Of a stretch of DNA of 64,000 nucleotides, positions 43,213 to 51,921 are shown piece after piece. The notes under the pieces are model-generated. The model did not search any database and had not been told where the DNA came from. It was given only the letters and a program-made list of their open reading frames with translations. Origin of the DNA: Rhodospirillaceae bacterium. GTDB lineage: Bacteria > Pseudomonadota > Alphaproteobacteria > GCA-2731375. The stretch spans positions 1 through 64,000 of the forward strand of contig JABJKS010000034.1 in the NCBI GenBank assembly GCA_018660265.1. The letters are read 5' to 3'. The number at the start of each line of letters is the position of its first letter. The first letter of the stretch is position 1. The translations under genes and the position numbers were made by a program.

Positions 43213-43255
43213 GGTGTTTCTCCTGATTAAGTGGCTTGATTATTATCCTAGAGGC

Positions 43256-44125
43256 TTAGGTGCCCGGCGCAAAGGCCGCCAGGGCATCATAGTGGGGCGA
43301 TGCACCGCCCGCGGGATCAAAGGGCTGGATCGCAACCTGGTCCGCGCCGGCATCAAAGTGCGCTTGCAGGCGGGTGCGGATCGCATCTTCCGTACCCCAG
43401 GCCACCATGGCATCAAGAAACCGGTCACTGCCCCGGCCCGACAGTTCATCTTCGGAAAAACCAAGGCTAAGCCAGCAGTTGCGATAGTTGGGCAGCCGCA
43501 GATACATGGCCAACTGTTCCGCCGCGACATCGCGCGCCACGCTGGCGTCATTAGTCAGGCAAATCTTCTGCTCCACATAGATCGCTTTGCCCGGCCCGAC
43601 GATCTCCCTTGCCCGTGCCGTATGTTCCGGCGTGACGTTGTAGGGCAAAGCCCCATCAGCCATTTCCGCTGATAGGGCCAGCATTTTCGGCCCTAACGCA
43701 GCCAGCACCACGCGGCGCTTGGGCACGGTAATCTGAACAGGTGCGGCATACATGGCTTCCAGATAGGTCCGCATAGCGCTCAGCGGTTTGCCGTAGTTGT
43801 GGCCCCGCGCCCCTTCCACAATGGGTATGTGAGAGACCCCAAGCCCCAACATATAACGCCCGCCATATAGGGCATTCAGGCTGTTATGCCCCTGTATGGC
43901 CGCCGTTGGGTCCCGGCCATATATATTCGCGATACCGCTGGCAACGTTCAGCTTGGATGTCTGGCTCAGATGATAGCCACCCAGGGCCATGGCTTCATAA
44001 GCCATGGCCTCTGGATACCACAATGTGTCATAGCCATGGCCTTCAACGATCTGGGCCAGCTTGGCGGTTTCCTCAACCGGGATTTTGTTGGGGGAAAACC
44101 ATACAGCCCATTTACCAATCGTCAT
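43256..44125 (-). CDS. LLM-class F420/flavin-dependent oxidoreductase
   Basis: Luciferase-like protein of 289 residues, resembling the F420-dependent LLM groups. MTIGKWAVWFSPNKIPVEETAKLAQIVEGHGYDTLWYPEAM, NVASGIANIYGRDPTAAIQGHNSLNALYGGRYMLGLGVSH and a C-terminal FDAGADQVAIQPFDP are typical. It belongs to the second of the two LLM genes of the operon and lies 23 bases after the amidohydrolase stop. Its cofactor (FMN or F420) and substrate are not determined. Confidence 0.8.
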   Translation of the reverse strand: MTIGKWAVWFSPNKIPVEETAKLAQIVEGHGYDTLWYPEAMAYEAMALGGYHLSQTSKLNVASGIANIYGRDPTAAIQGHNSLNALYGGRYMLGLGVSHIPIVEGARGHNYGKPLSAMRTYLEAMYAAPVQITVPKRRVVLAALGPKMLALSAEMADGALPYNVTPEHTARAREIVGPGKAIYVEQKICLTNDASVARDVAAEQLAMYLRLPNYRNCWLSLGFSEDELSGRGSDRFLDAMVAWGTEDAIRTRLQAHFDAGADQVAIQPFDPAGGASPHYDALAAFAPGT

Positions 44126-44148
44126 GCAATGCTACTCCTCAACAAAGT

Positions 44149-45864
44149 TTACTCGGCTGCCATCTGTCCCGTGTTCATGCCCAATGTGGGTGGCGCAGAG
44201 GAAAATTTCGTCAGGACTTCGCCCGGCGCTTCAACTTCGAGGTAATTTTCACCGTCGAATACCTGCACGCCATTGACCCAAGTGCCCATCAGACCCGGTG
44301 CCTCGCGTAACAGGCGTTCGCCACCTGCGGGCAGATCGAAATGCCGCTCCATCTTCGTGATGCCGATGGTCTCGGGATCAAACAGGATCATATCGGCCCA
44401 GGCACCTTTCGTCAGCTGTCCGCGATCCATGATGCCATAGACATTCGCCGGATCTGAGGTGACCTTGCGAATAGCGGTGGGCAGATCAAACAGGCCCCGG
44501 TCCCGGGCCCAATGGCCGAACAGGTGCATGGCAAAGCCCGCATCACACAACAGGGAATTATGCGCACCCGCATCGGACAGGCAGATCAAGGTGCCGTCGT
44601 TGACCAACAACGGGCCGACGCCTTCTTCTTCCATGTTCAGCAGATAGCAGGTGTATTTGGTGGCGAAATCTTCTTCCAGGCACAGATCCAGGAAAAAATC
44701 GAACGGATCGACACCGCGTTCCTCTGCCACTTCGGCAACAGTGCGCCCTTCCATATGTTTGTTCTTCTCCAGGCCCGTAATCGTGATGGGCACCCAGTCC
44801 CAGCGGCCCTTAAAGACATGTTGGCTGTCTTCCGCTGCCAGGGTTTCCCTGAACGAGGCACGGAATGCAGGATCAGAAAAAATCTGTCGCAACTCCTCCT
44901 TGTCCTCCGTCGCGGGCCAATGTTTCATGGCCTTCAGGATATAGGCCTTATCCAAAGTGAAACTCAGGCTCAGGGGCTGGCAGGATGCCTGACAATAGAC
45001 CGGCAGGCCCTTGGCGCGGGCCGCCTCCGCCTGGTCCATGAAGCCTTTGGCCCGGTCCGGTTGGTGGGAGAAATAGAACATGGGCGCATAGCAACCGGGC
45101 CGGCCACTGATCTTGCTCATCTCCTCCAAGAACGGAATGCCGTGCTTCTCACCAAAGGTTGCCATGAAGACGCCGTGGTCATATTCCGCCAAGACCTTCA
45201 TCATAGCGCGGAATTCATCATCATCCGCCAAGCGCGAGGCGATGGGTAGACCGCCTGTGCCGCGATGGTTTTCATTCGATGATGAGCCAAGACCAACCGC
45301 ACCGGCATCCATAGCGTCCCGGAACAGATCCAGCATCTGGGCCAGCTCGTCAGGTGTAGCGGCGCGCGTGCTGCCCGCATCCCCCATGACCGCCGTGCGA
45401 AACACCGTGTGCGAGGCCAAAACCGCAACGTTGGGGTAAACCCCCTTGCGTTTCAGCAGATCCATATATTCAGCGAAGGTTTCATAGCTGGTATCTGTGC
45501 CGGCCTTCAAGGATTCCAAAGACATCCCCTCCACCTCCGCCAGATTGGCCAGGATGGCGTCGCGATGTTTGGCAGGCGCAGGGGCGATGCCAAAACCGCA
45601 ATTGCCAACAACAACCGTGGTAACGCCAAGGGCACCGGCAGGGGAAGCCGTCTGATCCCAGGTCAATTGGGCATCATAATGCGTGTGCAGATCCACCACG
45701 CCAGGGGCCAGAACATTACCGCCCGCGTCATAAGTCTGCCGCGCCTCGCCCGTGACCTCACCCACTGCTGCGACCCGACCGTCCTGTACTGCTAAATCAC
45801 CGGCCACCAAAGGATTGCCCAAGCCATCGGCGATCCGTGCGTTACGAATAATTAGGTCATACAT
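44149..45864 (-). CDS. Amidohydrolase, N-acyl-D-amino-acid-deacylase-like
   Basis: Metal-dependent amidohydrolase of 571 residues of the D-aminoacylase/dihydroorotase group. LAPGVVDLHTHYDAQLTWDQTASP gives the N-terminal HxH metal ligands. The middle contains SYETFAEYMDLLKRKGVYPNVAVLASHTVFR, and the C-terminal segment includes the metal Asp in LSDAGAHNSLLCD. It likely hydrolyses an amide or ester. As the first gene of the catabolic operon it may release an aromatic amide or N-acyl compound that the downstream oxidases use. Its promoter region is shared with the divergent enoyl-CoA hydratase and contains a palindrome. Confidence 0.82.
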   Translation of the reverse strand: MYDLIIRNARIADGLGNPLVAGDLAVQDGRVAAVGEVTGEARQTYDAGGNVLAPGVVDLHTHYDAQLTWDQTASPAGALGVTTVVVGNCGFGIAPAPAKHRDAILANLAEVEGMSLESLKAGTDTSYETFAEYMDLLKRKGVYPNVAVLASHTVFRTAVMGDAGSTRAATPDELAQMLDLFRDAMDAGAVGLGSSSNENHRGTGGLPIASRLADDDEFRAMMKVLAEYDHGVFMATFGEKHGIPFLEEMSKISGRPGCYAPMFYFSHQPDRAKGFMDQAEAARAKGLPVYCQASCQPLSLSFTLDKAYILKAMKHWPATEDKEELRQIFSDPAFRASFRETLAAEDSQHVFKGRWDWVPITITGLEKNKHMEGRTVAEVAEERGVDPFDFFLDLCLEEDFATKYTCYLLNMEEEGVGPLLVNDGTLICLSDAGAHNSLLCDAGFAMHLFGHWARDRGLFDLPTAIRKVTSDPANVYGIMDRGQLTKGAWADMILFDPETIGITKMERHFDLPAGGERLLREAPGLMGTWVNGVQVFDGENYLEVEAPGEVLTKFSSAPPTLGMNTGQMAAE

Positions 45865-45895
45865 GATTTTTTCTCCTCGTCCCTATTGCATGCCT

Positions 45896-45917
45896 GCTAG
45901 GTTAGAACAAACCTAGC
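45896..45917. promoter_or_regulatory. Palindromic operator candidate between divergent operons
   Basis: GCTAGGTT (45896-45903) and AACCTAGC (45910-45917) are perfect 8-bp inverted repeats with a six-base centre. They sit midway between the start of the eight-gene operon (45864, leftward) and the enoyl-CoA hydratase (45936, rightward). They probably form a regulator binding site controlling both. Confidence 0.45.
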
Positions 45918-45935
45918 CATCTTGGGAGATTTCAT

Positions 45936-46724
45936 ATGAGCACACCACAAATTTTGTTCGATGTGGCAGATCACGTCGCCACCGTTACGTTTAACCGTCC
46001 GGAGGCGATGAATGCCCTGGCGGACGATATGCGCGACGTTTTGCTGGCGCAATTGCAGGATTATGCCAAGGACACAGATGTACGCTGCGTGGTCATCACG
46101 GGCACGGGTAAGGCGTTTTGCGCAGGCGGCGATATTGCTGCCATGGCGCAATGGCAGGAAAATAATGATACCAGCGTGATCGAGGGATTGTTGGTCACTG
46201 TTGAGCAAGTGGTGCATCTGTTGCGCGCCATGCCGCAACCGGTAATCGCCGCCGTCAACGGCCCGGCGGCAGGCGGTGGCATGAACATGGCATTGGCCTG
46301 TGATATGCGTCTGGGCTGTGAGAAAACGCTGTTTTCGGAAAGTTTCGTCAAGATCGGGCTGATCCCCGATTGGGGCGGTTTTGAAAGCCTGACCCGTCTG
46401 GCGGGCCCGGCCAAGGCCATGGAATTAATGATGACGGGGGAACGTATTCGGGCCGAGGAAGCGTACCGTTTGGGCCTGCTCAATCAACTCTACCCTATGG
46501 AAACTTTCCGCCATGAGGTCCAGGCCTTTGCCCGAAATCTGGCTGCGGGCCCGCCCCAGGCCCTGGCCGCCATCAAACGGGGCATCCATGCCGCGACAGA
46601 TGCCTCCCTTCGCGCCGCCTTGGACTTTGAAGGCAAAAATCAGGTCGAACTGATCCTGTCCAAGGATGCGCGGGAAGGTATGCGTGCTTTTCTGGAGAAA
46701 CGCCCGCCCGTCTTCGGCACTTAA
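45936..46724 (+). CDS. Enoyl-CoA hydratase/isomerase family protein
   Basis: Crotonase-fold enzyme of 262 residues. The oxyanion-hole stretches GTGKAFCAGGDIAAM and NGPAAGGGMNMALACDMRLGCE are clear. The catalytic Glu region reads FSESFVKIGLIPDWGGFESLTRLAGPAKAMELM. It acts on an unsaturated or aromatic-derived acyl-CoA. Start ATG follows TTGGGAG, a good ribosome binding site. It diverges from the aromatic catabolism operon and likely shares its regulation. Confidence 0.87.
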   Translation: MSTPQILFDVADHVATVTFNRPEAMNALADDMRDVLLAQLQDYAKDTDVRCVVITGTGKAFCAGGDIAAMAQWQENNDTSVIEGLLVTVEQVVHLLRAMPQPVIAAVNGPAAGGGMNMALACDMRLGCEKTLFSESFVKIGLIPDWGGFESLTRLAGPAKAMELMMTGERIRAEEAYRLGLLNQLYPMETFRHEVQAFARNLAAGPPQALAAIKRGIHAATDASLRAALDFEGKNQVELILSKDAREGMRAFLEKRPPVFGT

Positions 46725-46737
46725 ACTTTTTTCGCTC

Positions 46738-46786
46738 GCGCTTAGGCGCAAGAGCGCACCGCTCCGCGAGGGCGGTGCATAAGCGC
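46738..46786. repeat. Nested GC-rich hairpin between convergent genes
   Basis: Outer arms GCGCTTA (46738-46744) and TAAGCGC (46780-46786) enclose inner arms GCACCGC (46756-46762) and GCGGTGC (46772-46778). There is no T-run, so it is not a clear intrinsic terminator. A REP-like or bidirectional stop function is possible. Nearby (46809-46832) the 9-bp unit GACCGATTT is tandemly repeated. Confidence 0.5.
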
Positions 46787-46851
46787 CGGGTCGCCGTCGC
46801 GCCCTGTATTGACCGATTTGACCGATTTGACCTTGAAAACAGACTAGATTG

Positions 46852-47637
46852 TCAGCCTTTCGGAACAAACGGGTGGCTGCTGGTCAGGCCACCATCGACG
46901 GCATATGACTGGCCATTGACGTAGGATGCTTCGTCAGACGCCAGGAACAACGCCATATTGGCGATCTCCTCAGGCTCGCCATTGCGCCGGGTCGGGTTAA
47001 GCTGCCCGATCTTGCCGTCGGTCCCGCGGGATCGGGCCCGATCAAACGTCGGTTTGGTCATGCCGGTTTCGATCAGGCCGGGGCAGATGGCGTTGAACCG
47101 GACACCCGATCCGAACATTTCATGGGCCGCCGTCTGCACCAGGGAAACCACGCCTGCCTTCGATGCGGCATAGGGCATACCACCCGCGTTGGCCCGTAAC
47201 GCAGCCACGGACGCGGTGCATATGATAGAGCCTTTACCTTGCCCCGCCATGATCGGCGCACCATGTTTGATACACAGGAACGGCCCGATCAGATTGATCT
47301 GTAGAATGCCCAGCCAGTGCTCCACAGTCTGCTCCGCCAAAGGCACCCTACCCCCGGACACGCCTGCATTGGCATAGATCACATCCAGGCCGCCGTAGGT
47401 TTCAACACAAGTATTGATAAAACTAACCACCGATGCCTCGTCCGCTACATTCGCCGACACGGCCATGGCCGTGCCGCCTGCTTCCGTGATCATGGCAACG
47501 GTTTCGGCCAAGCCTTCTTCGGCCTGATCGACAGCGACGACAGAGGCGCCTTCACGGGCGAAAGCCCTGGCGCTGGCCCGCCCGATCCCACTGGCCGCAC
47601 CTGTTACAATGGCGCGCTTGCCTGATAATCTGCTCAT
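46852..47637 (-). CDS. Short-chain dehydrogenase/reductase
   Basis: NAD(P)-dependent SDR of 261 residues. The Rossmann motif VTGAASGIGRASARAFAREGASV, the NAG motif in YANAGVSGG, the catalytic Ser region in SIICTASVAALRANAGGMPYAASKAG (YxxxK) and the C-terminal GGLTSSHPF are present. An acidic residue in VVAVDQAEEG suggests NAD preference. It oxidises or reduces an alcohol or ketone intermediate. It probably shares a transcript with the enolase-superfamily gene upstream; the 43-base gap contains a tandem repeat. Confidence 0.86.
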   Translation of the reverse strand: MSRLSGKRAIVTGAASGIGRASARAFAREGASVVAVDQAEEGLAETVAMITEAGGTAMAVSANVADEASVVSFINTCVETYGGLDVIYANAGVSGGRVPLAEQTVEHWLGILQINLIGPFLCIKHGAPIMAGQGKGSIICTASVAALRANAGGMPYAASKAGVVSLVQTAAHEMFGSGVRFNAICPGLIETGMTKPTFDRARSRGTDGKIGQLNPTRRNGEPEEIANMALFLASDEASYVNGQSYAVDGGLTSSHPFVPKG

Positions 47638-47651
47638 ACTGTGTATTCCTC

Positions 47652-47692
47652 TAGCTTAAGACATCCTAGCTTAAGACCGTTTAGCTTAAGAC
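47652..47692. repeat. Three-unit 15-bp repeat at the 3' end of the enolase-superfamily gene
   Basis: TAGCTTAAGAC occurs three times with 15-bp spacing. The last copy covers the stop codon of the enolase-superfamily gene. It is similar in character to the 1983-2038 repeat at the end of the fetB-like gene. Confidence 0.75.
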
Positions 47693-48790
47693 TGTGATTT
47701 TCTTGTTTTCAATCAATTCAAAATCGATATTGGCACCCAGGCCGGGCCCTGTGGGGGCGTGGATGAAGCCGTCGCTGTCCGGGGTCAGGTCATCGATAAT
47801 GCCGTATTTCTGCGCCTCAGCCGGCAACAACACCTCAAAAAACTGGCAATTGGCAATGGCCAGAATGACATGCAGGTTGGCGTAGTTATTCAGGGAATTG
47901 CCGCCGTGGTGAACCTCGTAATTCATGGCAAAGGCTTGCGCCAGATGGGCCGTCTTCAGGATTGAGGTGATGCCACCCTTCACCGCCACATCACCACGCA
48001 GATAATCCGTCGCCTTGTTGATAATCCAGGGCACATAGTTGGTGAAGCCGCCGGCGGAATATTCCGTCGCCATCAAGGGGATATCCAGCTTTTCCCGCAG
48101 CTTCATGCAATTGTACATATCGTCATCCGCCAGGGGATCTTCGTACCAATGAAAGCCCAGGCCCTCAATGGCGCGGCCGACCTTGATCGCTTCCTCGTAA
48201 TTATAGGACCAGGTGCTGTCCAGCATGACCTTGTAATCATCGCCCACGGCCTTGCGCACGGCCTCGCACACTTTGATATCCGTTTGCCACTGGGTGGGCG
48301 GATGAATTTTGTAGGCCCCCCAACCGTTATCGCGGAACTGTACCGCCTCGTCCGCATAGGCGGCGGGGTCTTCCATCAGGGCGGAGGAGGCATAGGCCGG
48401 CACCTTATCCCGATAGCCGCCCAGCATTTTGTATAAGGGCATGTTGGCAGCTTTTGCACCAAGGTCCCACAGGGCCACATCCACCGCCCCAATGGCCCGC
48501 ATGCTGCACCACCGATTGCGGCTCCACAAACGGGCATAGAGTTTTTCCCGGTCTCGCGGATCTTCCCCCATGATCAACGGCTTAAGGTTCTTGATCAGGC
48601 CGGTGCCATCCTGATCCGCACTGAACGAGGCGGAACCCAGAAAAGCATGCCCTTCCAAACCGTCATCGGTACGAATGGTCACCAAGCCCAACTGGCTGGA
48701 GCCACTGAATTGTCCCGTATGGGCGCCATACTTGGTGGCGGGAATATCATCCCAGGCGAATAGGGTCAGGGTTACGTCATCGATTTTCAT
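47681..48790 (-). CDS. Enolase-superfamily enzyme (mandelate racemase/muconate-lactonizing type)
   Basis: Mg-dependent enzyme of about 369 residues that abstracts a proton next to a carboxylate. The capping domain and barrel are complete. After the second barrel strand the motif reads YKIH, where a KxK is common. Metal ligands are in MLDSTWSYN and YEDPL, and a later His is in YEVHHGGNSLNNYANLH. This points to a sugar-acid dehydratase or racemase subgroup, but the substrate cannot be named. The start is the ATG at 48790 with GAGGAG seven bases upstream. It diverges from the ABC-F gene. Confidence 0.82.
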   Translation of the reverse strand: MKIDDVTLTLFAWDDIPATKYGAHTGQFSGSSQLGLVTIRTDDGLEGHAFLGSASFSADQDGTGLIKNLKPLIMGEDPRDREKLYARLWSRNRWCSMRAIGAVDVALWDLGAKAANMPLYKMLGGYRDKVPAYASSALMEDPAAYADEAVQFRDNGWGAYKIHPPTQWQTDIKVCEAVRKAVGDDYKVMLDSTWSYNYEEAIKVGRAIEGLGFHWYEDPLADDDMYNCMKLREKLDIPLMATEYSAGGFTNYVPWIINKATDYLRGDVAVKGGITSILKTAHLAQAFAMNYEVHHGGNSLNNYANLHVILAIANCQFFEVLLPAEAQKYGIIDDLTPDSDGFIHAPTGPGLGANIDFELIENKKITVLS

Positions 48791-48849
48791 GTGCGGGCTC
48801 CTCACTTCCTGGCTTGCCTGAATAGTATAGCTCTTTATAAAGCGCCTGC

Positions 48850-50664
48850 ATGGCCCCACCAATTCTTATCCTACGCGACATTGATCTTAGTTTCGGCGGC
48901 ACGCCCCTATTGGAAGGCGCGGCCCTGTCCGTTTCACCGGGGGAGCGTCCCTGTCTGGTGGGCCGCAACGGTTCCGGCAAATCGACGTTGTTGAAAATCG
49001 CCGCCGGGATGATAGAGGCTGATGACGGTGAACGTTTTGTCCAACCGGGCGTCACGATGCGTTATCTGCCCCAGGAACCGGATCTTTCCGCGTACAACGA
49101 TGTCCTCTCTTATGTGCAGGCCGGGCTGGCACCGGGCGATGACGGACACCGGGCAATTTACCTGCTACAGCAACTTGGCCTGAAAGGCGATGAAGCACCG
49201 GCGCATTTGTCGGGCGGCGAGACCCGGCGCGCAGCCCTGGCCAGGGTATTGGCACCCGAGCCCGATATTCTGATGTTGGACGAGCCGACCAACCACTTGG
49301 ACCTACCCGCCATCGAATGGTTGGAGACGGAGCTGCGTTCCCTGCGTTCGGCTATTGTCATGGTCAGCCATGATCGGCGCTTCCTTTCCAATCTGTCCCG
49401 CGCCACGGTGTGGCTGAATCTGGGCGAGACCCGGACGTTGAACCGCGGCTTCGCCGAATTCGAAGCCTGGCGGGATGAGCTGTTGCAGCAGGAAGAGGAC
49501 GAACAACATAAGCTGGATCGCAAGATCGTGCGGGAAGAACATTGGTTGACCTATGGGGTCACGGCCCGGCGCAAACGCAACCAACGCCGCCTGCGGGATC
49601 TGCAAGGCCTACGGCAAGCCCGGCGCGAGAGGCCGCGACAGGCGGGCGATGTGAGATTGTCGGTGACGGAGAGCGGCCTGTCCGGAAAGCTGGTGGCCGA
49701 GGCCAAGAACATCTCGAAATCCTATGACGACACGCCGATCGTGGCGGATTTCTCAACCCGCATACAGCGCGGTGACCGAGTCGGTATCGTCGGCCCCAAT
49801 GGCGCGGGCAAAACCACGTTGTTGAATATGCTGACCGGCGCGTTGGAACCCGATACAGGGAGCATCCGCCTGGGCGCCAATCTGGCTATCGCGACCCTGG
49901 ATCAACGGCGGGAAAGCCTGGACCCGAACGCAACATTGTCCGAAGCCCTGACGGGGGGCAGCGGTGATCGGGTCAGCGTGGCGGGACAGAACAAACATGT
50001 CATCAGCTATATGAAAGACTTCCTGTTCCAGCCGGAGCAGATCGGCACCGTCGTCTCGGCCCTTTCAGGGGGGGAGCGTGGCCGCCTAATGCTGGCCCGG
50101 GCCCTGGCCAAGCCATCCAATCTGTTGATCCTGGATGAACCGACGAATGATCTGGACTTGGAAACCCTGGATCTGTTGCAAGAGATGCTGGCCGATTATC
50201 CAGGCACGGTCATTTTGGTCAGCCATGATCGTGATTTCCTGGACCGGGTGGTCACGTCCGTCATCGCCCATGAAGATGATGCCGAAGGTGCGGGGCGCTG
50301 GTTGGAATATGCCGGTGGCTATAGCGATATGCTGGCGCAACGGGGTGCCCGCTCCGAACCTGCTGGAACGAACATCTCTAACAAGGCAAAAGCGACGGCA
50401 AAGGCGAAATCAAAGACCAAAAATGGCGCCAAGCTATCGTTCAAGGACAAGCATGCTCTTGAAACCCTGCCCGACCAAATGGCCGCACTACAGACAAAAA
50501 TAGGCGAGATAGAACAAACTCTCGCCGACCCCGCCTTTTATGGCCGCGATCCGGAGGGGTTTGATGCCGCCTCCGCCCGCTTGACCATAGTCATGGCCGA
50601 ATTGGACGCAGCAGAGGAAAACTGGTTAAGATTGGAAATGTTGCGGGAAGAGTTAGAAGCCTAG
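48850..50664 (+). CDS. ABC-F family ATPase (Uup-like)
   Basis: Cytosolic duplicated ABC ATPase without membrane segments, 604 residues. The first cassette has GRNGSGKST, LSGGETRR and LMLDEPTNHLD. The second has GPNGAGKTT, LSGGERGR and LILDEPTNDLD. The inter-cassette linker (about 215-270) is arginine-rich, and a C-terminal coiled-coil (QMAALQTKIGEIEQTLAD ... LEMLREELEA) follows a Lys-Ala-rich spacer, as in Uup. ABC-F proteins act on the ribosome or on DNA. Its start lies 59 bases from the divergent enolase-superfamily gene. Confidence 0.9.
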   Translation: MAPPILILRDIDLSFGGTPLLEGAALSVSPGERPCLVGRNGSGKSTLLKIAAGMIEADDGERFVQPGVTMRYLPQEPDLSAYNDVLSYVQAGLAPGDDGHRAIYLLQQLGLKGDEAPAHLSGGETRRAALARVLAPEPDILMLDEPTNHLDLPAIEWLETELRSLRSAIVMVSHDRRFLSNLSRATVWLNLGETRTLNRGFAEFEAWRDELLQQEEDEQHKLDRKIVREEHWLTYGVTARRKRNQRRLRDLQGLRQARRERPRQAGDVRLSVTESGLSGKLVAEAKNISKSYDDTPIVADFSTRIQRGDRVGIVGPNGAGKTTLLNMLTGALEPDTGSIRLGANLAIATLDQRRESLDPNATLSEALTGGSGDRVSVAGQNKHVISYMKDFLFQPEQIGTVVSALSGGERGRLMLARALAKPSNLLILDEPTNDLDLETLDLLQEMLADYPGTVILVSHDRDFLDRVVTSVIAHEDDAEGAGRWLEYAGGYSDMLAQRGARSEPAGTNISNKAKATAKAKSKTKNGAKLSFKDKHALETLPDQMAALQTKIGEIEQTLADPAFYGRDPEGFDAASARLTIVMAELDAAEENWLRLEMLREELEA

Positions 50665-50679
50665 CAAAGGTCGCAGAAA

Positions 50680-51873
50680 ATGCCTCAAAACGCCGTCGTC
50701 ACTGGCACGAGCAACGAAGACCAGACCAATGGCCCCATACAAAATGGTCCTTTGAGCGGGCTGCGTGTACTGGATTTTTCCATGTTCATGGCCGGGCCCT
50801 ATTGCTCGCGCCTATTGGCCGACGCAGGTGCTGAAGTCATCAAGGTGGAGCCGCCCGAAGGCGACTATATGCGCAAATCCAACCCCCTGCGCGGCAATTA
50901 CAGCGGCTTTTTTGGGCATCTGAACTGCGGCAAGAAAAGCATAACATTGAATTTGAAAGATCCCAGCGACCGGGCCGTTATCGATGCCTTGATGCCGTCC
51001 ATCGATGTGGTCCTGGAAAATTTCCGCCCCGGCGTTACCCAGCGCCTTGGCCTGACTTATGACGACTTGCGCGCCCTGCGTCCGGACCTGGTTTACTGTT
51101 CCGTCTCGGGCTATGGGCAAACCGGGCCAGCCGCCCAACTGCCTGCCTATGCGCCGATCGTTCATGCCGCATCCGGCCATGATCTGGCACAGATGGGGTA
51201 TGATCCCCGCCAGGATCGCCCCATCCCCAACCGCAGCACCGCGGCCGATATTCTGGCCGCAACCCATGCCTTTGGCGGCATATGCGCCGCCCTGGTTCAT
51301 CGCCAAAACGGCGGCGGCGGCGACCATGTGGATGTGGCCCTGATGGATATCATGCATCAGATGCTCGGCTATGAAGTGCAAACAGCGCAACTGGAAAATC
51401 CGCCGACACCGGTTATCTTTGAACCTATCAAGACCCTGGATGGATTTATCATCGTCGCGCCGATCAGCCAGTTGAACTTCGAAGCCCTGGCTAAGGGCGC
51501 AGATCACCTTGAATGGCTGGAGGATGAAAGGTTTTCAACGCCCCTGCCGCGTTCCAACAATTGGGCGCTTTTGACGGCGGAGATTGCTGCCTGGGCCGCC
51601 GAAAAAGAGGCTGATGACTGCGTTGAGGCGATCTCAAAAGCCGGTTGTCCGTGCACAAAATACCAGACCGTTGCCGAGTCCATGGCCACGCCACAAGTTG
51701 CCCATCGCGACTCCATGATCGAGGTTGAGGATGGCAGCGGTCGCTATCTGGTACCCAATGCGCCCTTCCAGTTCACCAATGCCACCGTCGAGGCACGCCG
51801 CTGGGTCCCGGAACAGGGCCAGCATAGCGCTGAAATTCTTGCGCAACTGAACCTGGAAGCCGGCGGCGACTAG
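50680..51873 (+). CDS. Family III CoA-transferase (CaiB/BaiF)
   Basis: CoA-transferase of 397 residues moving CoA between carboxylic acids. The N-terminal sequence GPLSGLRVLDFSMFMAGPYCSRLLADAGAEVIKVEPPEGDYMR and the motif SYGQTGP-like YCSVSGYGQTGPAAQLPAYAP are diagnostic. The catalytic Asp is expected in the following helix. It activates a substrate for the downstream genes without ATP. It begins 15 bases after the ABC-F stop and may be cotranscribed. It is the first member of the CoA-transferase, FAH, PhyH, P450 set. Confidence 0.87.
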   Translation: MPQNAVVTGTSNEDQTNGPIQNGPLSGLRVLDFSMFMAGPYCSRLLADAGAEVIKVEPPEGDYMRKSNPLRGNYSGFFGHLNCGKKSITLNLKDPSDRAVIDALMPSIDVVLENFRPGVTQRLGLTYDDLRALRPDLVYCSVSGYGQTGPAAQLPAYAPIVHAASGHDLAQMGYDPRQDRPIPNRSTAADILAATHAFGGICAALVHRQNGGGGDHVDVALMDIMHQMLGYEVQTAQLENPPTPVIFEPIKTLDGFIIVAPISQLNFEALAKGADHLEWLEDERFSTPLPRSNNWALLTAEIAAWAAEKEADDCVEAISKAGCPCTKYQTVAESMATPQVAHRDSMIEVEDGSGRYLVPNAPFQFTNATVEARRWVPEQGQHSAEILAQLNLEAGGD

Positions 51874-51921
51874 GGTTAGAATAGTTCTCAATAATTCAAG
51901 CGAATTGGGTTGGGAGCTGAC

